Assembly (NCBI RefSeq): GCF_003112535.1
Contig: NZ_BEWA01000012.1
Span: forward strand, 1 to 64,000
Reading direction: 5' to 3'
Length of the DNA stretch: 64,000 nucleotides
Source of the DNA: Streptomyces rishiriensis
Lineage (GTDB): Bacteria; Actinomycetota; Actinomycetes; Streptomycetales; Streptomycetaceae
The notes beneath the pieces were generated by a model. That model was not told the DNA's origin, did no database searches, and worked only from the letters and a program-made list of their open reading frames with translations. This document shows, one piece after another, positions 1 through 8,798 of the stretch. Position numbers and translations under genes: made by a program. How positions within the stretch are numbered: the stretch's first letter is position 1; every line of letters starts with the position of its first letter.

Positions 1-1
1 C

Positions 2-34
2 GGAAGGCGGAGCTCGAACAGAGCTCCGCCTTCC
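2..34. terminator. Perfect hairpin terminator at left edge
   Basis: A 14-bp perfect inverted repeat (2-15 with 21-34) encloses the 5-nt loop GAACA. It is a strong intrinsic-terminator-like hairpin of the kind common at Streptomyces gene ends. The gene it serves lies to the left of the window, or it could bound leftward transcription from meaB. Confidence 0.7.
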
Positions 35-36
35 TG

Positions 37-78
37 CGTCCGACGTCCGGCGTCCGGCGTCCGGCGTCCGGCGTCCGG
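37..78. repeat. 7-bp tandem repeat, six copies
   Basis: Six head-to-tail copies of CGTCCGG; the first copy ends in A instead of G. The array directly follows the hairpin at 2-34. It looks like slippage-type microsatellite DNA in non-coding sequence. Confidence 0.85.
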
Positions 79-551
79 CGGACCGTGCGCGTGCTGCCGT
101 GCCGGACGGCCGCAGCCCGGGGGACGGCCGCAGCCCCGCACCGCACCCCCGCCGCACCGCCCCGCCCGCACCCCCGTCCCGGCCATGGGCCGTGTCGAAC
201 GGTGGCCGTGACGGCCGAACGAGCGTGCCGCTGCGCGTCGTCGGGCAGGTTGGCCGGCACCCGCCCCCGCTGCCCCCACGATCCGGCCACCTCCACGTCG
301 GCCGCTCACCGACCGGCGCGGTGACCGACGCCCACCGGGCCGCGGCCGGGCGGGCGTCGCGACCGCCGAGGGGGCGAGTGGCTGCTGGACGCGCGCACGG
401 GCAAGGTCACCCAGGCCCGGACGCCTGATCGGCCGACCACCGGTCCGGCTCTCCGCCGGTCAGGCTGTCCCGCCGTCCGGCCGTCCGGCCGTCTTGCTCT
501 TCGGCTCTCCGGCTCTCCGGCGGGGGAAGGCGCCCGCGGGGGCCCGGCGGC
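79..551. other. Non-coding stretch downstream of meaB
   Basis: No gene can be supported here. The open frames at 85-324 and 99-428 have Pro/Arg-rich compositions typical of off-frame GC-rich DNA, no ribosome-binding site and no recognisable domain. Low-complexity CCGTCCGG runs occur near 470-490, just beyond the meaB stop. Confidence 0.5.
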
Positions 552-1508
552 TCACCCCTCGGTGAGTCCCGCCACCAGTTCGTCCGCCGCGCGGTAGGGG
601 TCCAGCGCGCCGGTGACGATGCGTTCGGCGAGCGCGCTCAGGCGGCGGTCGCCGTGCAGGTCGCCGATGCGTTCGCGCAGGGCGGTGACGGCGATCGTCT
701 CGACCTCGCGGGCCGCGCGGGAGCGGCGCCGCTCGGCGAGGACGCCGTGCTCCTCCATCCAGGCGCGATGCTTCTCCAGCGCCTGGACGACGTCGTCGAC
801 GCCCTCCGCGCGGGAGGCGACCGTCTTCACGATGGGCGGCCGCCAGTCGCCGGGCGCGCGGGCCTCGCCGAGACCGAGCATGTGGTTCAGCTCCCGCGCG
901 GTGACGTCCGCGCCGTCCCGGTCGGCCTTGTTGACGACGTAGACGTCGCCGATCTCCAGGATCCCGGCCTTGGCGGCCTGGATGCCGTCGCCCATGCCGG
1001 GGGCGAGCAGCACCACGCTGGTGTCCGCCTGCGAGGCGATCTCCACCTCGGACTGGCCGACGCCGACCGTCTCGACCAGGATCACGTCGCAGCCCGCCGC
1101 GTCCAGCACGCGGATCGCCTGCGGGGCCGCCCAGGCGAGGCCGCCCAGGTGGCCCCGGGTGGCCATGGAGCGGATGTAGACGCCCGGATCCGAGGCGTGC
1201 TCGGACATCCGGACCCGGTCGCCGAGCAGCGCCCCGCCGGAGAACGGCGAGGACGGGTCGACGGCCAGCACGCCGACCCGCCTGCCCTGTCTGCGGTAGG
1301 CGGTGACCAGCGCGGAGGTCGTGGTGGACTTGCCCACGCCCGGCGAACCGGTCAGGCCCACGACGTAGGCGTTGCCGGTGAGCGGGGCCAGAGTCGCCAT
1401 GACCTCCCTGAGCTGCGGGGACGCCCCCTCGACCAGGGAGATCAGCCGGGCCACGGCCCGGGGCCGGCCTTCCCTGGCCTGGGCGGCCAGCGAGGAGACG
1501 TCCTGCAT
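552..1508 (-). CDS. meaB: MeaB-type GTPase, methylmalonyl-CoA mutase chaperone
   Basis: G3E-family P-loop GTPase that in this family protects methylmalonyl-CoA mutase and gates adenosylcobalamin loading. Numbering from the GTG at 1511, the Walker A is GSPGVGKST at residues 55-63, the switch-like segment ETVGVGQSE is near 147-155, and the guanine-specificity motif NKAD is at 194-197. The length of about 318 aa is normal for MeaB/ArgK. I chose the ATG at 1508 because the GGAG upstream is 5 nt away; the GTG at 1511 would be only 2 nt from it. The acetyl-CoA acetyltransferase and methylmalonyl-CoA epimerase genes nearby support a propionate/methylmalonyl-CoA role. Cytoplasmic. The mutase itself is not in the window. 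Confidence 0.93.
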   Translation of the reverse strand: MQDVSSLAAQAREGRPRAVARLISLVEGASPQLREVMATLAPLTGNAYVVGLTGSPGVGKSTTTSALVTAYRRQGRRVGVLAVDPSSPFSGGALLGDRVRMSEHASDPGVYIRSMATRGHLGGLAWAAPQAIRVLDAAGCDVILVETVGVGQSEVEIASQADTSVVLLAPGMGDGIQAAKAGILEIGDVYVVNKADRDGADVTARELNHMLGLGEARAPGDWRPPIVKTVASRAEGVDDVVQALEKHRAWMEEHGVLAERRRSRAAREVETIAVTALRERIGDLHGDRRLSALAERIVTGALDPYRAADELVAGLTEG

Positions 1509-1510
1509 CA

Positions 1511-1600
1511 CAGCTCCGTTCAGCTCCGTTCAACGCGGTTCAACGCGGTTCAACGCGGTTCAACGCGGTTCAACGCGGGTCAGCGCGGGCCGGCGCGGTT
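1511..1600. repeat. 10-bp tandem array upstream of meaB
   Basis: Nine consecutive 10-mers: two CAGCTCCGTT, four CAACGCGGTT and three diverged copies. The array begins at the meaB start and fills much of the gap to the upstream acetyltransferase gene. The two CAGCTCCGTT copies carry the GGAG that serves as meaB ribosome-binding site on the minus strand, so the site is duplicated. Confidence 0.85.
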
Positions 1601-1673
1601 CCGCTCGCACCCGCTCCGCGGCGGATCCGCGGCCGAGGACGCGGCGGATCCGCCGTCCGGTTCGACGACGACC

Positions 1674-2885
1674 TCAGGCCTTGGCCACCCGGACGATCAG
1701 CGCGTCGCCCTGACCGCCGCCGCCGCACAGCGCGGCCGCGCCGACGCCGCCGCCCCGGCGCTTGAGCTCCAGCGCCAGATGCAGGACGAGCCGGGCGCCC
1801 GACATGCCGATCGGGTGACCCAGGGCGATGGCGCCACCGTTGACGTTCACCTTTTCCGTGGAGACGCCCAGGTCCTTCATTGACTGCACCGCGACAGCGG
1901 CGAAGGCCTCGTTGATCTCGATCAGGTCGAGGTCGGCGACCTCCAGGCCCTCCTTCTTCAGCGCGTGCAGGATGGCGTTGGAGGGCTGGGACTGCAGTGA
2001 GTTGTCCGGTCCGGCCACGTTGCCGTGGGCGCCGATCTCCGCGATCCACTCCAGGCCGAGCTCCTGCGCCTTGGCCTTGCTCATCACGACCACGGCCGCC
2101 GCGCCGTCGGAGATCTGCGAGGAGGTGCCCGCGGTGATCGTGCCGTCGCGGGTGAACGCCGGGCGGAGCTTGCCCAGGGACTCCGCCGTGGTGTCGGCGC
2201 GGATGCCCTCGTCCTTGCTGAAGACGACCGGCTCGCCCTTGCGCTGCGGGATCTCGACCGGGGTGATCTCCGCCTCGAAGACGCCGTTCTTCTGCGCGGC
2301 GGCGGCCCTCTGATGGCTCAGCGCGGCGATCTCGTCCTGCTCGGGACGCGCGATGCCGAGGCGGGTGTTGTGCTTCTCGGTGGACTCACCCATCGCGATG
2401 TTCTCGAAGGCGTCGGTCAGGCCGTCGTACGCCATCGCGTCGAGCATCTCGATCGCGCCGTACTTGAAGCCCTCGCGGGACTTGGGCAGCAGGTGGGGGG
2501 CGTTGGTCATGGACTCCTGGCCACCCGCCACCACGACGTCGAACTCACCCGCGCGGATCAGCTGGTCCGCGAGCGCGATCGCGTCGAGGCCCGACAGACA
2601 CACCTTGTTGACGGTGAGCGCCGGGACGTTCATCGGGATGCCGGCCTTGACGGCGGCCTGCCGGGCCGGGATCTGGCCCGCCCCGGCCTGCAGCACCTGG
2701 CCCATGATCACGTACTGCACCTGGTCGCCGCCGATCCCCGCGCGGTCGAGGGCGGCCTTGATCGCGAAGCCGCCGAGGTCGGCGCCGGAGAAGGACTTGA
2801 GGGAGCCCAGCAGCCGTCCCATGGGCGTACGCGCGCCCGCGACGATCACCGAGGTCGTGCCGTTGGAGCCAGTCGATCCAGTCAT
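1674..2885 (-). CDS. Acetyl-CoA C-acetyltransferase (thiolase)
   Basis: Thiolase-superfamily enzyme, 403 aa, condensing or cleaving acetoacetyl-CoA. The nucleophilic cysteine is in NKVCLSGLDA (C96). The other two catalytic residues are in ALGHPIGMSGAR (H357) and ALCGGGGQGDA (C387). The length is typical for biosynthetic AtoB/PhaA-type thiolases. The ATG at 2885 begins MTGSTGSNGTTSVIVAGART and is divergent from the epimerase gene at 3037. It lies 165 bp upstream of meaB on the same strand, so co-transcription through the repeat array is possible. The assignment to acetyl-CoA acetyltransferase rather than a longer-chain thiolase rests on overall sequence and context. Confidence 0.93.
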   Translation of the reverse strand: MTGSTGSNGTTSVIVAGARTPMGRLLGSLKSFSGADLGGFAIKAALDRAGIGGDQVQYVIMGQVLQAGAGQIPARQAAVKAGIPMNVPALTVNKVCLSGLDAIALADQLIRAGEFDVVVAGGQESMTNAPHLLPKSREGFKYGAIEMLDAMAYDGLTDAFENIAMGESTEKHNTRLGIARPEQDEIAALSHQRAAAAQKNGVFEAEITPVEIPQRKGEPVVFSKDEGIRADTTAESLGKLRPAFTRDGTITAGTSSQISDGAAAVVVMSKAKAQELGLEWIAEIGAHGNVAGPDNSLQSQPSNAILHALKKEGLEVADLDLIEINEAFAAVAVQSMKDLGVSTEKVNVNGGAIALGHPIGMSGARLVLHLALELKRRGGGVGAAALCGGGGQGDALIVRVAKA

Positions 2886-3036
2886 GAGCTGCGATTCCCC
2901 TTACCGGCCTGCACAGGCCGAGGAGTGAACGAGGGTTTACTTCGAATGTACTGAGTGGCACTCCGTGCCGTCATCGGGCCGTCAGTGTGATCGCGCGCAC
3001 GTTGCGTAACCACCTCGGGCGCGCTGCACTGACATC

Positions 3037-3477
3037 ATGCTGACGCGAATCGACCACATCGGGATCGCCTGCCACGACCTCGACACGACCGTCGAGTTCT
3101 ACCGTTCCACATACGGCTTCGAGGTGTTCCACTCCGAGGTCAACGAGGAGCAGGGCGTGCGCGAGGCCATGCTCAAGATCAACGACACGTCCGACGGGGG
3201 CGCCTCCTACCTGCAGCTTCTCGAACCGACGCGCGAGGACTCCGCCGTGGGCAAGTGGCTCGCCAAGAACGGCGAGGGCGTCCACCACATCGCTTTCGGT
3301 ACGGCGGATGTGGACGGCGACGCCGAGGCCATCCGTTCCCAGGGCGTACGCGTTCTGTACGAAGAGCCCCGACGCGGCTCCATGGGGTCACGAATCACCT
3401 TCCTGCACCCCAAGGATTGCCACGGAGTACTGACAGAACTGGTCACATCGGCCCCTGTTGAGTCACCTGAGCACTGA
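3037..3477 (+). CDS. mce: Methylmalonyl-CoA epimerase
   Basis: VOC-superfamily (glyoxalase/dioxygenase fold) protein of 146 aa that interconverts the R and S epimers of methylmalonyl-CoA. The two halves each start with a metal-binding strand: IDHIGIACHDLD (H7) and GVHHIAFGT (H83/H84). Q60 and E134 (GVLTELV) are the likely remaining metal ligands by comparison with the family. Divergently transcribed from the thiolase gene with a 151-bp gap. Together with meaB it indicates a methylmalonyl-CoA pathway. Ends before a double hairpin. Confidence 0.93.
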   Translation: MLTRIDHIGIACHDLDTTVEFYRSTYGFEVFHSEVNEEQGVREAMLKINDTSDGGASYLQLLEPTREDSAVGKWLAKNGEGVHHIAFGTADVDGDAEAIRSQGVRVLYEEPRRGSMGSRITFLHPKDCHGVLTELVTSAPVESPEH

Positions 3478-3510
3478 CCCTCGTACATATGGGCCGGTAG
3501 GGTTGGGCTC

Positions 3511-3561
3511 GGTCGCCCCTCACACCGGGGCGACCCGGTCCTGCCGTACGGCGGCAGGACC
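3511..3561 (+). terminator. Tandem hairpins after mce
   Basis: Two perfect stem-loops in series. A 9-bp stem pairs 3511-3519 with 3527-3535 around a 7-nt loop. A 10-bp stem (3537-3546 with 3552-3561) has loop TACGG. They follow mce and precede scy, so they probably end mce transcription and insulate scy. Confidence 0.7.
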
Positions 3562-3709
3562 CAGCCGGGGTCCGGGTTTCGGGGGACGAGCGTCGGGGCA
3601 GCAGCCCATGCTCCGTCGTTGATCTGACACCATTCCCCGGGAGCCCCGTTCGGCGGATGGACGGAGCTCGTTCGGCAAGCTTGCGACCAGGGACGGATGG
3701 GACCGCGCA

Positions 3710-6700
3710 GTGCGGGGCTACGAGAGCCAGGAGCGGGAACCGGCGGCTGACGTCGACCACCTGACTCGGTTCGAAGCCGAGATGAAGCGGCTGAAGACCG
3801 AGCGGGAAAAGGCGATTCAGCACGCCGAGGACCTCGGCTACCAGGTCGAGGTGCTGCGCGCCAAGTTGCACGAGGCGCGTCGCACCATCATGTCCCGGCC
3901 CGCCTTCGACGGCGGCGATCTCGGGTACCAGGCCGAACAGATGCTGCGCAACGCGCAGATGCAGGCCGACCAGTTGCGTCAGGACGCCGAGCGCGAGCTC
4001 AGCCAGGTGCGGGCGCAGACCCAGCGGATCCTGCAGGAGCACGCCGAGCAGGCGGCCCGGCTGCAGGCGGAGCTGCATCAGGAGGCGGTCACCCGCCGCC
4101 AGCAGCTCGACCAGGAGCTCGCCGAGCGCCGGCAGAACGTCGAGTCGCACGTCAACGAGAACGTGGCCTGGGCCGAACAGCTGCGCGCCCGCAGCGAGGC
4201 GCAGGCCCGCCGGCTGCTCGACGAGTCGCGGGCGGAGGCCGAGCAGGCCCTGGCCGCGGCCCGCGCCGAGGCGGAGCGGGTCGCCTCCGAGGCACGCCAG
4301 CGGCTCCAGGCCGACGCCGAGGCGGCCCGCGCGGAGGCCGAGCAGCTCCTGCTGCGCGCCCGCACGGACGCCGAGCGGCTGCTGAACGCCGCCTCCACAC
4401 AGGCCCAGGAGGCCAGCGACCACGCCGAGCAGCTGCGCACCTCCACGGTCACGGAGTCCGACGCGGCCCGCCGCCAGGCCGGTGAGCTCAGCCGCGCCGC
4501 CGAGCAGCGCATGTCCGAGGCCGAGGAGGCGCTGCGCAAGGCGCAGGCCGAGGCGGACAAGGTGCTCGCGGAGGCGAAGGCCGCCGCCGAGAAGGCGCTC
4601 GCCGGCGCGGAGGCGGCCAAGGAGCAGCGCACCCGTACCGCGAAGGAGCAGGTCGCCCGGCTGGTCAGCGAGGCCACCAAGGAGGCCGAGACCACCAAGG
4701 CGGACGCCGAGCAGCTCGTCGCCGACGCGCGCGCCGAGGCCGAGAAGATCGTCGCGGAGGCCTCGGAGAAGGCCCGCACGCTCACCGCCGAGGAGAGCGC
4801 CACCCAGCTGTCGAAGGCGGCGAAGACCGCCGAGGACGTCCTCAACAAGGCGCAGGAGGACGCTCAGCGCACCACGAAGGCCGCCGCCGAGGAGGCCGAG
4901 CGGATCCGCCGCGAGGCGGAGACCGAGGCCGACCGGCTGCGTGCCGAGGCGCACGACATCGCCGAGCAGCTCAAGGGCTCGGCGAAGGACGACACCAAGG
5001 AGTACCGCGCCAAGACGGTCGAGCTGCAGGAGGAGGCCCGTCGCCTGCGCGGCGAGGCCGAGCAGCTGCGCGCCGACGCGGTCGCCGAGGGCGAGAAGAT
5101 CCGCGCGGAGGCCCGCAAGGAGGCCGTCCAGCAGATCGAGGAGGCGGCCCGCTCCGCCGAGGAGCTGCTGTCGAAGGCGAAGGCCGACGCGGACGAGCTG
5201 CGCCAGAAGGCCACCTCGGACAGCGAGAAGGTGCGCACCGAGGCCATCGAGCGCGCCACCACGCTGCGCCGGCAGGCCGAGGAGGTCCTGGAGCGCACCC
5301 GCGCCGAGGCCGAGCGCTCCCGCGAGGAGGCGGTCGAGCTCGCCGAGACCATCACCTCGAACGCCGAGCAGGCCGCGCGCGAGCTGCGCGAGGAGTCCGA
5401 GCGGGCGATCGAGGCCCGGCAGGCGGAGGCCACCGATGAGCTGACCCGGCTGCAGACGGAGGCGGAGGCCCGCCTCGCCTCCGCCGAGCAGGCGCTGACG
5501 GACGCCCGGGAGGAGGCCGCGCGGATCCGCCGCGAGGCCGCCGAGGAGACGGACCGGCTGCGTTCGGAGGCCGCGGAGCGGATCCGCTCCCTGCAGCAGC
5601 AGGCCGACGCCGAGGCCGACCGGCTGCGCAACGAGGCCGCTTCCGACGCGGCCGCCTCGCGCGCCGAGGGCGAGGCCGTCGCCGTCCGGCTGCGTTCCGA
5701 GGCCGCCGCCGAGGCGGAGCGGCTGAAGTCGGAGGCGCAGGACACCGCCGACCGGGTGCGCGCGGAGGCGCAGGCCGCGGCCGAGCGGCTGTCCGCCGAG
5801 GCGTCCGAGACGCTGGCCGCCGCCCAGGAGGAGGCCGCCCGGCGCCGGCGCGAGGCCGAGGAGCTCCTCGGCTCCGCCCGCCAGGAGGCCGGCCAGGAGC
5901 GCGAGCGGGCCCGCGAGCAGAGCGAGGAGCTGCTGGCCTCGGCGCGCAAGCGCGTGGAGGAGGCGCAGACCGAGGCCGTCCGTCTGGTCGAGGACGCGGA
6001 CCGGCGGGCCGGCGAGATGGTGTCGGCGGCCGAACAGCACGCGCAGCAGGTGCGCGACTCGGTGGCCGGGCTGCACGAGCAGGCCCAGGAGGAGATCACC
6101 GGGCTCCGCTCCGCCGCCGAGCACGCGGCGGACCGCACCCGGCGCGAGGCCGAGGAGGAGGCGGACCGCGTACGCGCCGACGCCTACGCCGAGCGGGAGC
6201 GGGCCGCGGAGGACGCGGGCCGGGTCCGCCGGGAGGCGAACGAGGCGTCGGAGGCCGCGCAGGAGCTGGCCGAGCGGACCGTCGGCGAGGCGATCGCCGA
6301 GGCGGAGCGGCTGCGTTCGGAGGCGTCCGCGCACGCGCAGCGGGTGCGCACCGAGGTCTCGGACGCCATCGCGCAGGCCGACCAGGACGCGTCGCGCACC
6401 CGGGCGGACGCCCGCGACGACGCCAACCGCATCCGCTCGGACGCGGCGACGCAGGCCGACACCCTCATCAACGAGGCCCGCAGCGAGGCGGAGCGGCTCC
6501 AGAACGAGACCGTCGCGGAGGCCGAGCGCCTGCAGTCCGAGACGATCGCGGAGGCCGAGCGGCTGCGCGCCGAGTCGGTCGCCAAGGCGGAGAAGCTGAT
6601 CCAGGACGCGGCCGGGGACGCGGAGCGGCTGCGCGCCGAGGCCGCCGAGACGGTGGGATCCGCGCAGCGGCACGCGGAGCGGATCCGCTCCGACGCGGAG

Positions 6701-7591
6701 CGCGTCAGGACAGAGGCGGCCGTGGAGGCCGACCGGCTGATGAGCGTGGCCCGCGAGGAGGCCGACTCGACGCTGGACGAGGCCCGCAAGGAGGCCAACA
6801 AGCGGCGCTCCGAGGCGGCCGAGCAGGTCGACACCCTCATCACGGAGACCGCGGCCGAGGCGGACAAGCTGCTCACCGAGGCGCAGCAGCAGGCGCAGAA
6901 GACCACCGCGGAGGCGGAGGCGCAGGCCGACTCGATGGTGGGCGCCGCCCGCAGCGAGGCGGAGCGGCTGGTGTCCGAGGCGACCGTCGAGGGCAACTCC
7001 CGGGTAGAGAAGGCGCGGACGGACGCCGACGAGCTGCTGGTCGGGGCCCGCCGGGACGCCACCGCGATAAGGGAGCGGGCGGAGGAGCTGCGCGACCGCA
7101 TCACCAACGAGATCGAGTCGCTGCACGAGCGGGCCCGCCGCGAGGCCGCCGAGACGATGAGGTCGACCGGGGACCGTTGCGACGCGCTCATCAAGGCGGC
7201 CGAGGAGCAGCTCGCCAAGGCGCAGGCCAAGGCGAAGGAGCTGGTGTCGGACGCCAACTCCGAGGCCGGCAAGGTGCGTATCGCCGCGGTGAAGAAGGCC
7301 GAGGGGCTCCTCAAGGAGGCCGAGCAGAAGAAGTCGACGCTGGTGCGCGAGGCCGAGGAGCTCAAGGCCGAGGCGATTCGCGAGGCGCGGCGCACGGTCG
7401 AGGAGGGCAAGCGCGAGCTGGAGGTCCTGGTGCGCCGGCGCGAGGACATCAACGCCGAGATCTCCCGGGTCCAGGACGTGCTGGAGGCGCTGGAGTCGTT
7501 CGAGGCGCCGGGCGGGGGCAAGGACGGGGGCGTCAAGGCGGCTGCGGCCATCGGAGCCCCTCGATCGGGTGGGAAGTCCTCGGACGGCTAG
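3710..7591 (+). CDS. scy: Scy, giant coiled-coil polarity/cytoskeletal protein
   Basis: 1293-aa protein that is coiled-coil throughout after a short N-terminal segment (about 1-70, MRGYESQEREPAADVDHL...). Endless A/E/R/L heptad- and hendecad-like repeats (AEAER, EAERL, RREAEE) run to about residue 1230, with a short Gly/Ala/Ser-rich tail. Scy in S. coelicolor scaffolds the tip-organising centre with DivIVA and FilP and controls branching; that function is from the family. The GTG at 3710 is the most upstream in-frame start. C-terminal VRRREDINAEISRVQDVL is similar to the end of the neighbouring FilP. Long shadow frames on the opposite strand are an artefact of the repeat composition. Confidence 0.92.
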   Translation: MRGYESQEREPAADVDHLTRFEAEMKRLKTEREKAIQHAEDLGYQVEVLRAKLHEARRTIMSRPAFDGGDLGYQAEQMLRNAQMQADQLRQDAERELSQVRAQTQRILQEHAEQAARLQAELHQEAVTRRQQLDQELAERRQNVESHVNENVAWAEQLRARSEAQARRLLDESRAEAEQALAAARAEAERVASEARQRLQADAEAARAEAEQLLLRARTDAERLLNAASTQAQEASDHAEQLRTSTVTESDAARRQAGELSRAAEQRMSEAEEALRKAQAEADKVLAEAKAAAEKALAGAEAAKEQRTRTAKEQVARLVSEATKEAETTKADAEQLVADARAEAEKIVAEASEKARTLTAEESATQLSKAAKTAEDVLNKAQEDAQRTTKAAAEEAERIRREAETEADRLRAEAHDIAEQLKGSAKDDTKEYRAKTVELQEEARRLRGEAEQLRADAVAEGEKIRAEARKEAVQQIEEAARSAEELLSKAKADADELRQKATSDSEKVRTEAIERATTLRRQAEEVLERTRAEAERSREEAVELAETITSNAEQAARELREESERAIEARQAEATDELTRLQTEAEARLASAEQALTDAREEAARIRREAAEETDRLRSEAAERIRSLQQQADAEADRLRNEAASDAAASRAEGEAVAVRLRSEAAAEAERLKSEAQDTADRVRAEAQAAAERLSAEASETLAAAQEEAARRRREAEELLGSARQEAGQERERAREQSEELLASARKRVEEAQTEAVRLVEDADRRAGEMVSAAEQHAQQVRDSVAGLHEQAQEEITGLRSAAEHAADRTRREAEEEADRVRADAYAERERAAEDAGRVRREANEASEAAQELAERTVGEAIAEAERLRSEASAHAQRVRTEVSDAIAQADQDASRTRADARDDANRIRSDAATQADTLINEARSEAERLQNETVAEAERLQSETIAEAERLRAESVAKAEKLIQDAAGDAERLRAEAAETVGSAQRHAERIRSDAERVRTEAAVEADRLMSVAREEADSTLDEARKEANKRRSEAAEQVDTLITETAAEADKLLTEAQQQAQKTTAEAEAQADSMVGAARSEAERLVSEATVEGNSRVEKARTDADELLVGARRDATAIRERAEELRDRITNEIESLHERARREAAETMRSTGDRCDALIKAAEEQLAKAQAKAKELVSDANSEAGKVRIAAVKKAEGLLKEAEQKKSTLVREAEELKAEAIREARRTVEEGKRELEVLVRRREDINAEISRVQDVLEALESFEAPGGGKDGGVKAAAAIGAPRSGGKSSDG

Positions 7592-7728
7592 CGGAATGTG
7601 TGGATTGCGTTAAATTCTTGGGCGTTTGCCCGCACCTTTGGCAAGCGGTCCGCCGCCGGGCCACCCAAAAGGGGTGTCATTCTCCAGATCAAACACGCAT
7701 ACGCTCGATGACACACCGCAAAGGCCCC

Positions 7729-7734
7729 TAGGAT
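7729..7734 (+). promoter_or_regulatory. Candidate -10 box for filP
   Basis: TAGGAT fits the Streptomyces vegetative -10 consensus TAGRRT, 40 bp upstream of the filP ATG in the 183-bp gap after scy. No convincing TTGAC-like -35 is present at the right distance, so this is tentative. Confidence 0.35.
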
Positions 7735-7774
7735 TCCACCTATCACCTCACCGGTCTCATTCGACAGGAACCCC

Positions 7775-8713
7775 ATGAGCGACACTTCCCCCTACGGCTT
7801 CGAGCTTGTGCGGCGTGGGTACGACCGCGCTCAGGTGGACGAACGCATCTCGAAGCTCGTCTCCGACCGTGACAGCGCTCTGGCCCGTATCACTGCTCTG
7901 GAAAAGCGCATCGAGGAGCTTCACCTCGAGACGCAGAACGCCCAGGCCCAGGTAAGCGACGCGGAACCGTCGTACGCCGGTCTCGGTGCGCGTGTCGAGA
8001 AGATCCTCCGCCTCGCCGAGGAAGAGGCCAAGGATCTGCGCGAGGAGGCCCGTCGCGCGGCCGAGCAGCACCGTGAGCTCGCCGAGTCCGCGGCCCAGCA
8101 GGTGCGCAACGACGCAGAATCGTTCGCTGCGGAGCGCAAGGCCAAGGCTGAGGACGAGGGCGTCCGGATCGTCGAGAAGGCCAAGAGCGACGCGTCGCAG
8201 CTGCGTTCCGAGGCGCAGAAGGACGCGCAGTCGAAGCGTGAGGAGGCCGACGCCCTCTTCGAGGAGACCCGTGCCAAGGCCGCCCAGGCCGCCGCCGACT
8301 TCGAGACCAACCTGGCCAAGCGCCGCGAGCAGTCGGAGCGCGACCTCGCGTCCCGTCAGCAGAAGGCGGAGAAGCGTCTCGCGGAGATCGAGCACCGCGC
8401 GGAACAGCTGCGCCTGGAGGCCGAGAAGCTGCGCACCGACGCCGAGCGTCGTGCGCGTCAGACCGTCGAGACGGCGCAGCGTCAGGCCGAGGACATCGTG
8501 GCCGACGCCAACGCCAAGGCGGACCGCATCCGTTCGGAGTCCGAGCGCGAGCTGGCGGCTCTCACCAACCGCCGCGACTCGATCAACGCTCAGCTGACGA
8601 ACGTGCGCGAGATGCTCGCCACGCTGACCGGCGCCGCGGTGGCCGCCGCCGGCACGCCGTCCACGGACGACGAGCCGATCTCCCGTGGGGTTCCGGCGCA
8701 GCAGTCCCGGTAA
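7775..8713 (+). CDS. filP: FilP, intermediate-filament-like coiled-coil protein
   Basis: 312 aa. The N-terminus GFELVRRGYDRAQVDERI resembles the DivIVA-type membrane/tip-targeting segment. It is followed by a long alpha-helical coiled coil (about 35-285) and the C-terminal LTNRRDSINAQLTNVREML plus a short disordered tail. FilP forms filaments giving hyphal rigidity and interacts with DivIVA and Scy (family knowledge). The ATG at 7775 matches the expected N-terminus. Follows scy on the same strand with its own likely promoter and a strong terminator behind it. The length is close to the ~310 aa I recall for S. coelicolor FilP. Confidence 0.93.
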   Translation: MSDTSPYGFELVRRGYDRAQVDERISKLVSDRDSALARITALEKRIEELHLETQNAQAQVSDAEPSYAGLGARVEKILRLAEEEAKDLREEARRAAEQHRELAESAAQQVRNDAESFAAERKAKAEDEGVRIVEKAKSDASQLRSEAQKDAQSKREEADALFEETRAKAAQAAADFETNLAKRREQSERDLASRQQKAEKRLAEIEHRAEQLRLEAEKLRTDAERRARQTVETAQRQAEDIVADANAKADRIRSESERELAALTNRRDSINAQLTNVREMLATLTGAAVAAAGTPSTDDEPISRGVPAQQSR

Positions 8714-8744
8714 CGTCCGGGGGTACGGCGACCGAACATCGGTG

Positions 8745-8776
8745 AAGCCCTTTGCCACTCCGGTGGCAGAGGGCTT
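8745..8776 (+). terminator. Terminator after filP
   Basis: A 14-bp stem (8745-8758 with 8763-8776, one G-U pair) with tetraloop TCCG, followed by TTGTC. A strong intrinsic-terminator-like hairpin just upstream of the ABC ATPase gene. Confidence 0.8.
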
Positions 8777-8798
8777 TGTCGCGCTCTAGCGTGGCCGC

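Noticed and set aside
85..428. Two small plus-strand frames at the left edge
   Set aside because: Pro/Arg-rich, no ribosome-binding site, no family similarity.
3443..7126. 1227-codon open frame on the minus strand opposite scy
   Set aside because: It mirrors the scy repeat (AEAER codons give LRLGL-type sequence in antisense), has no domain or start signal, and runs entirely antisense to a recognised gene.
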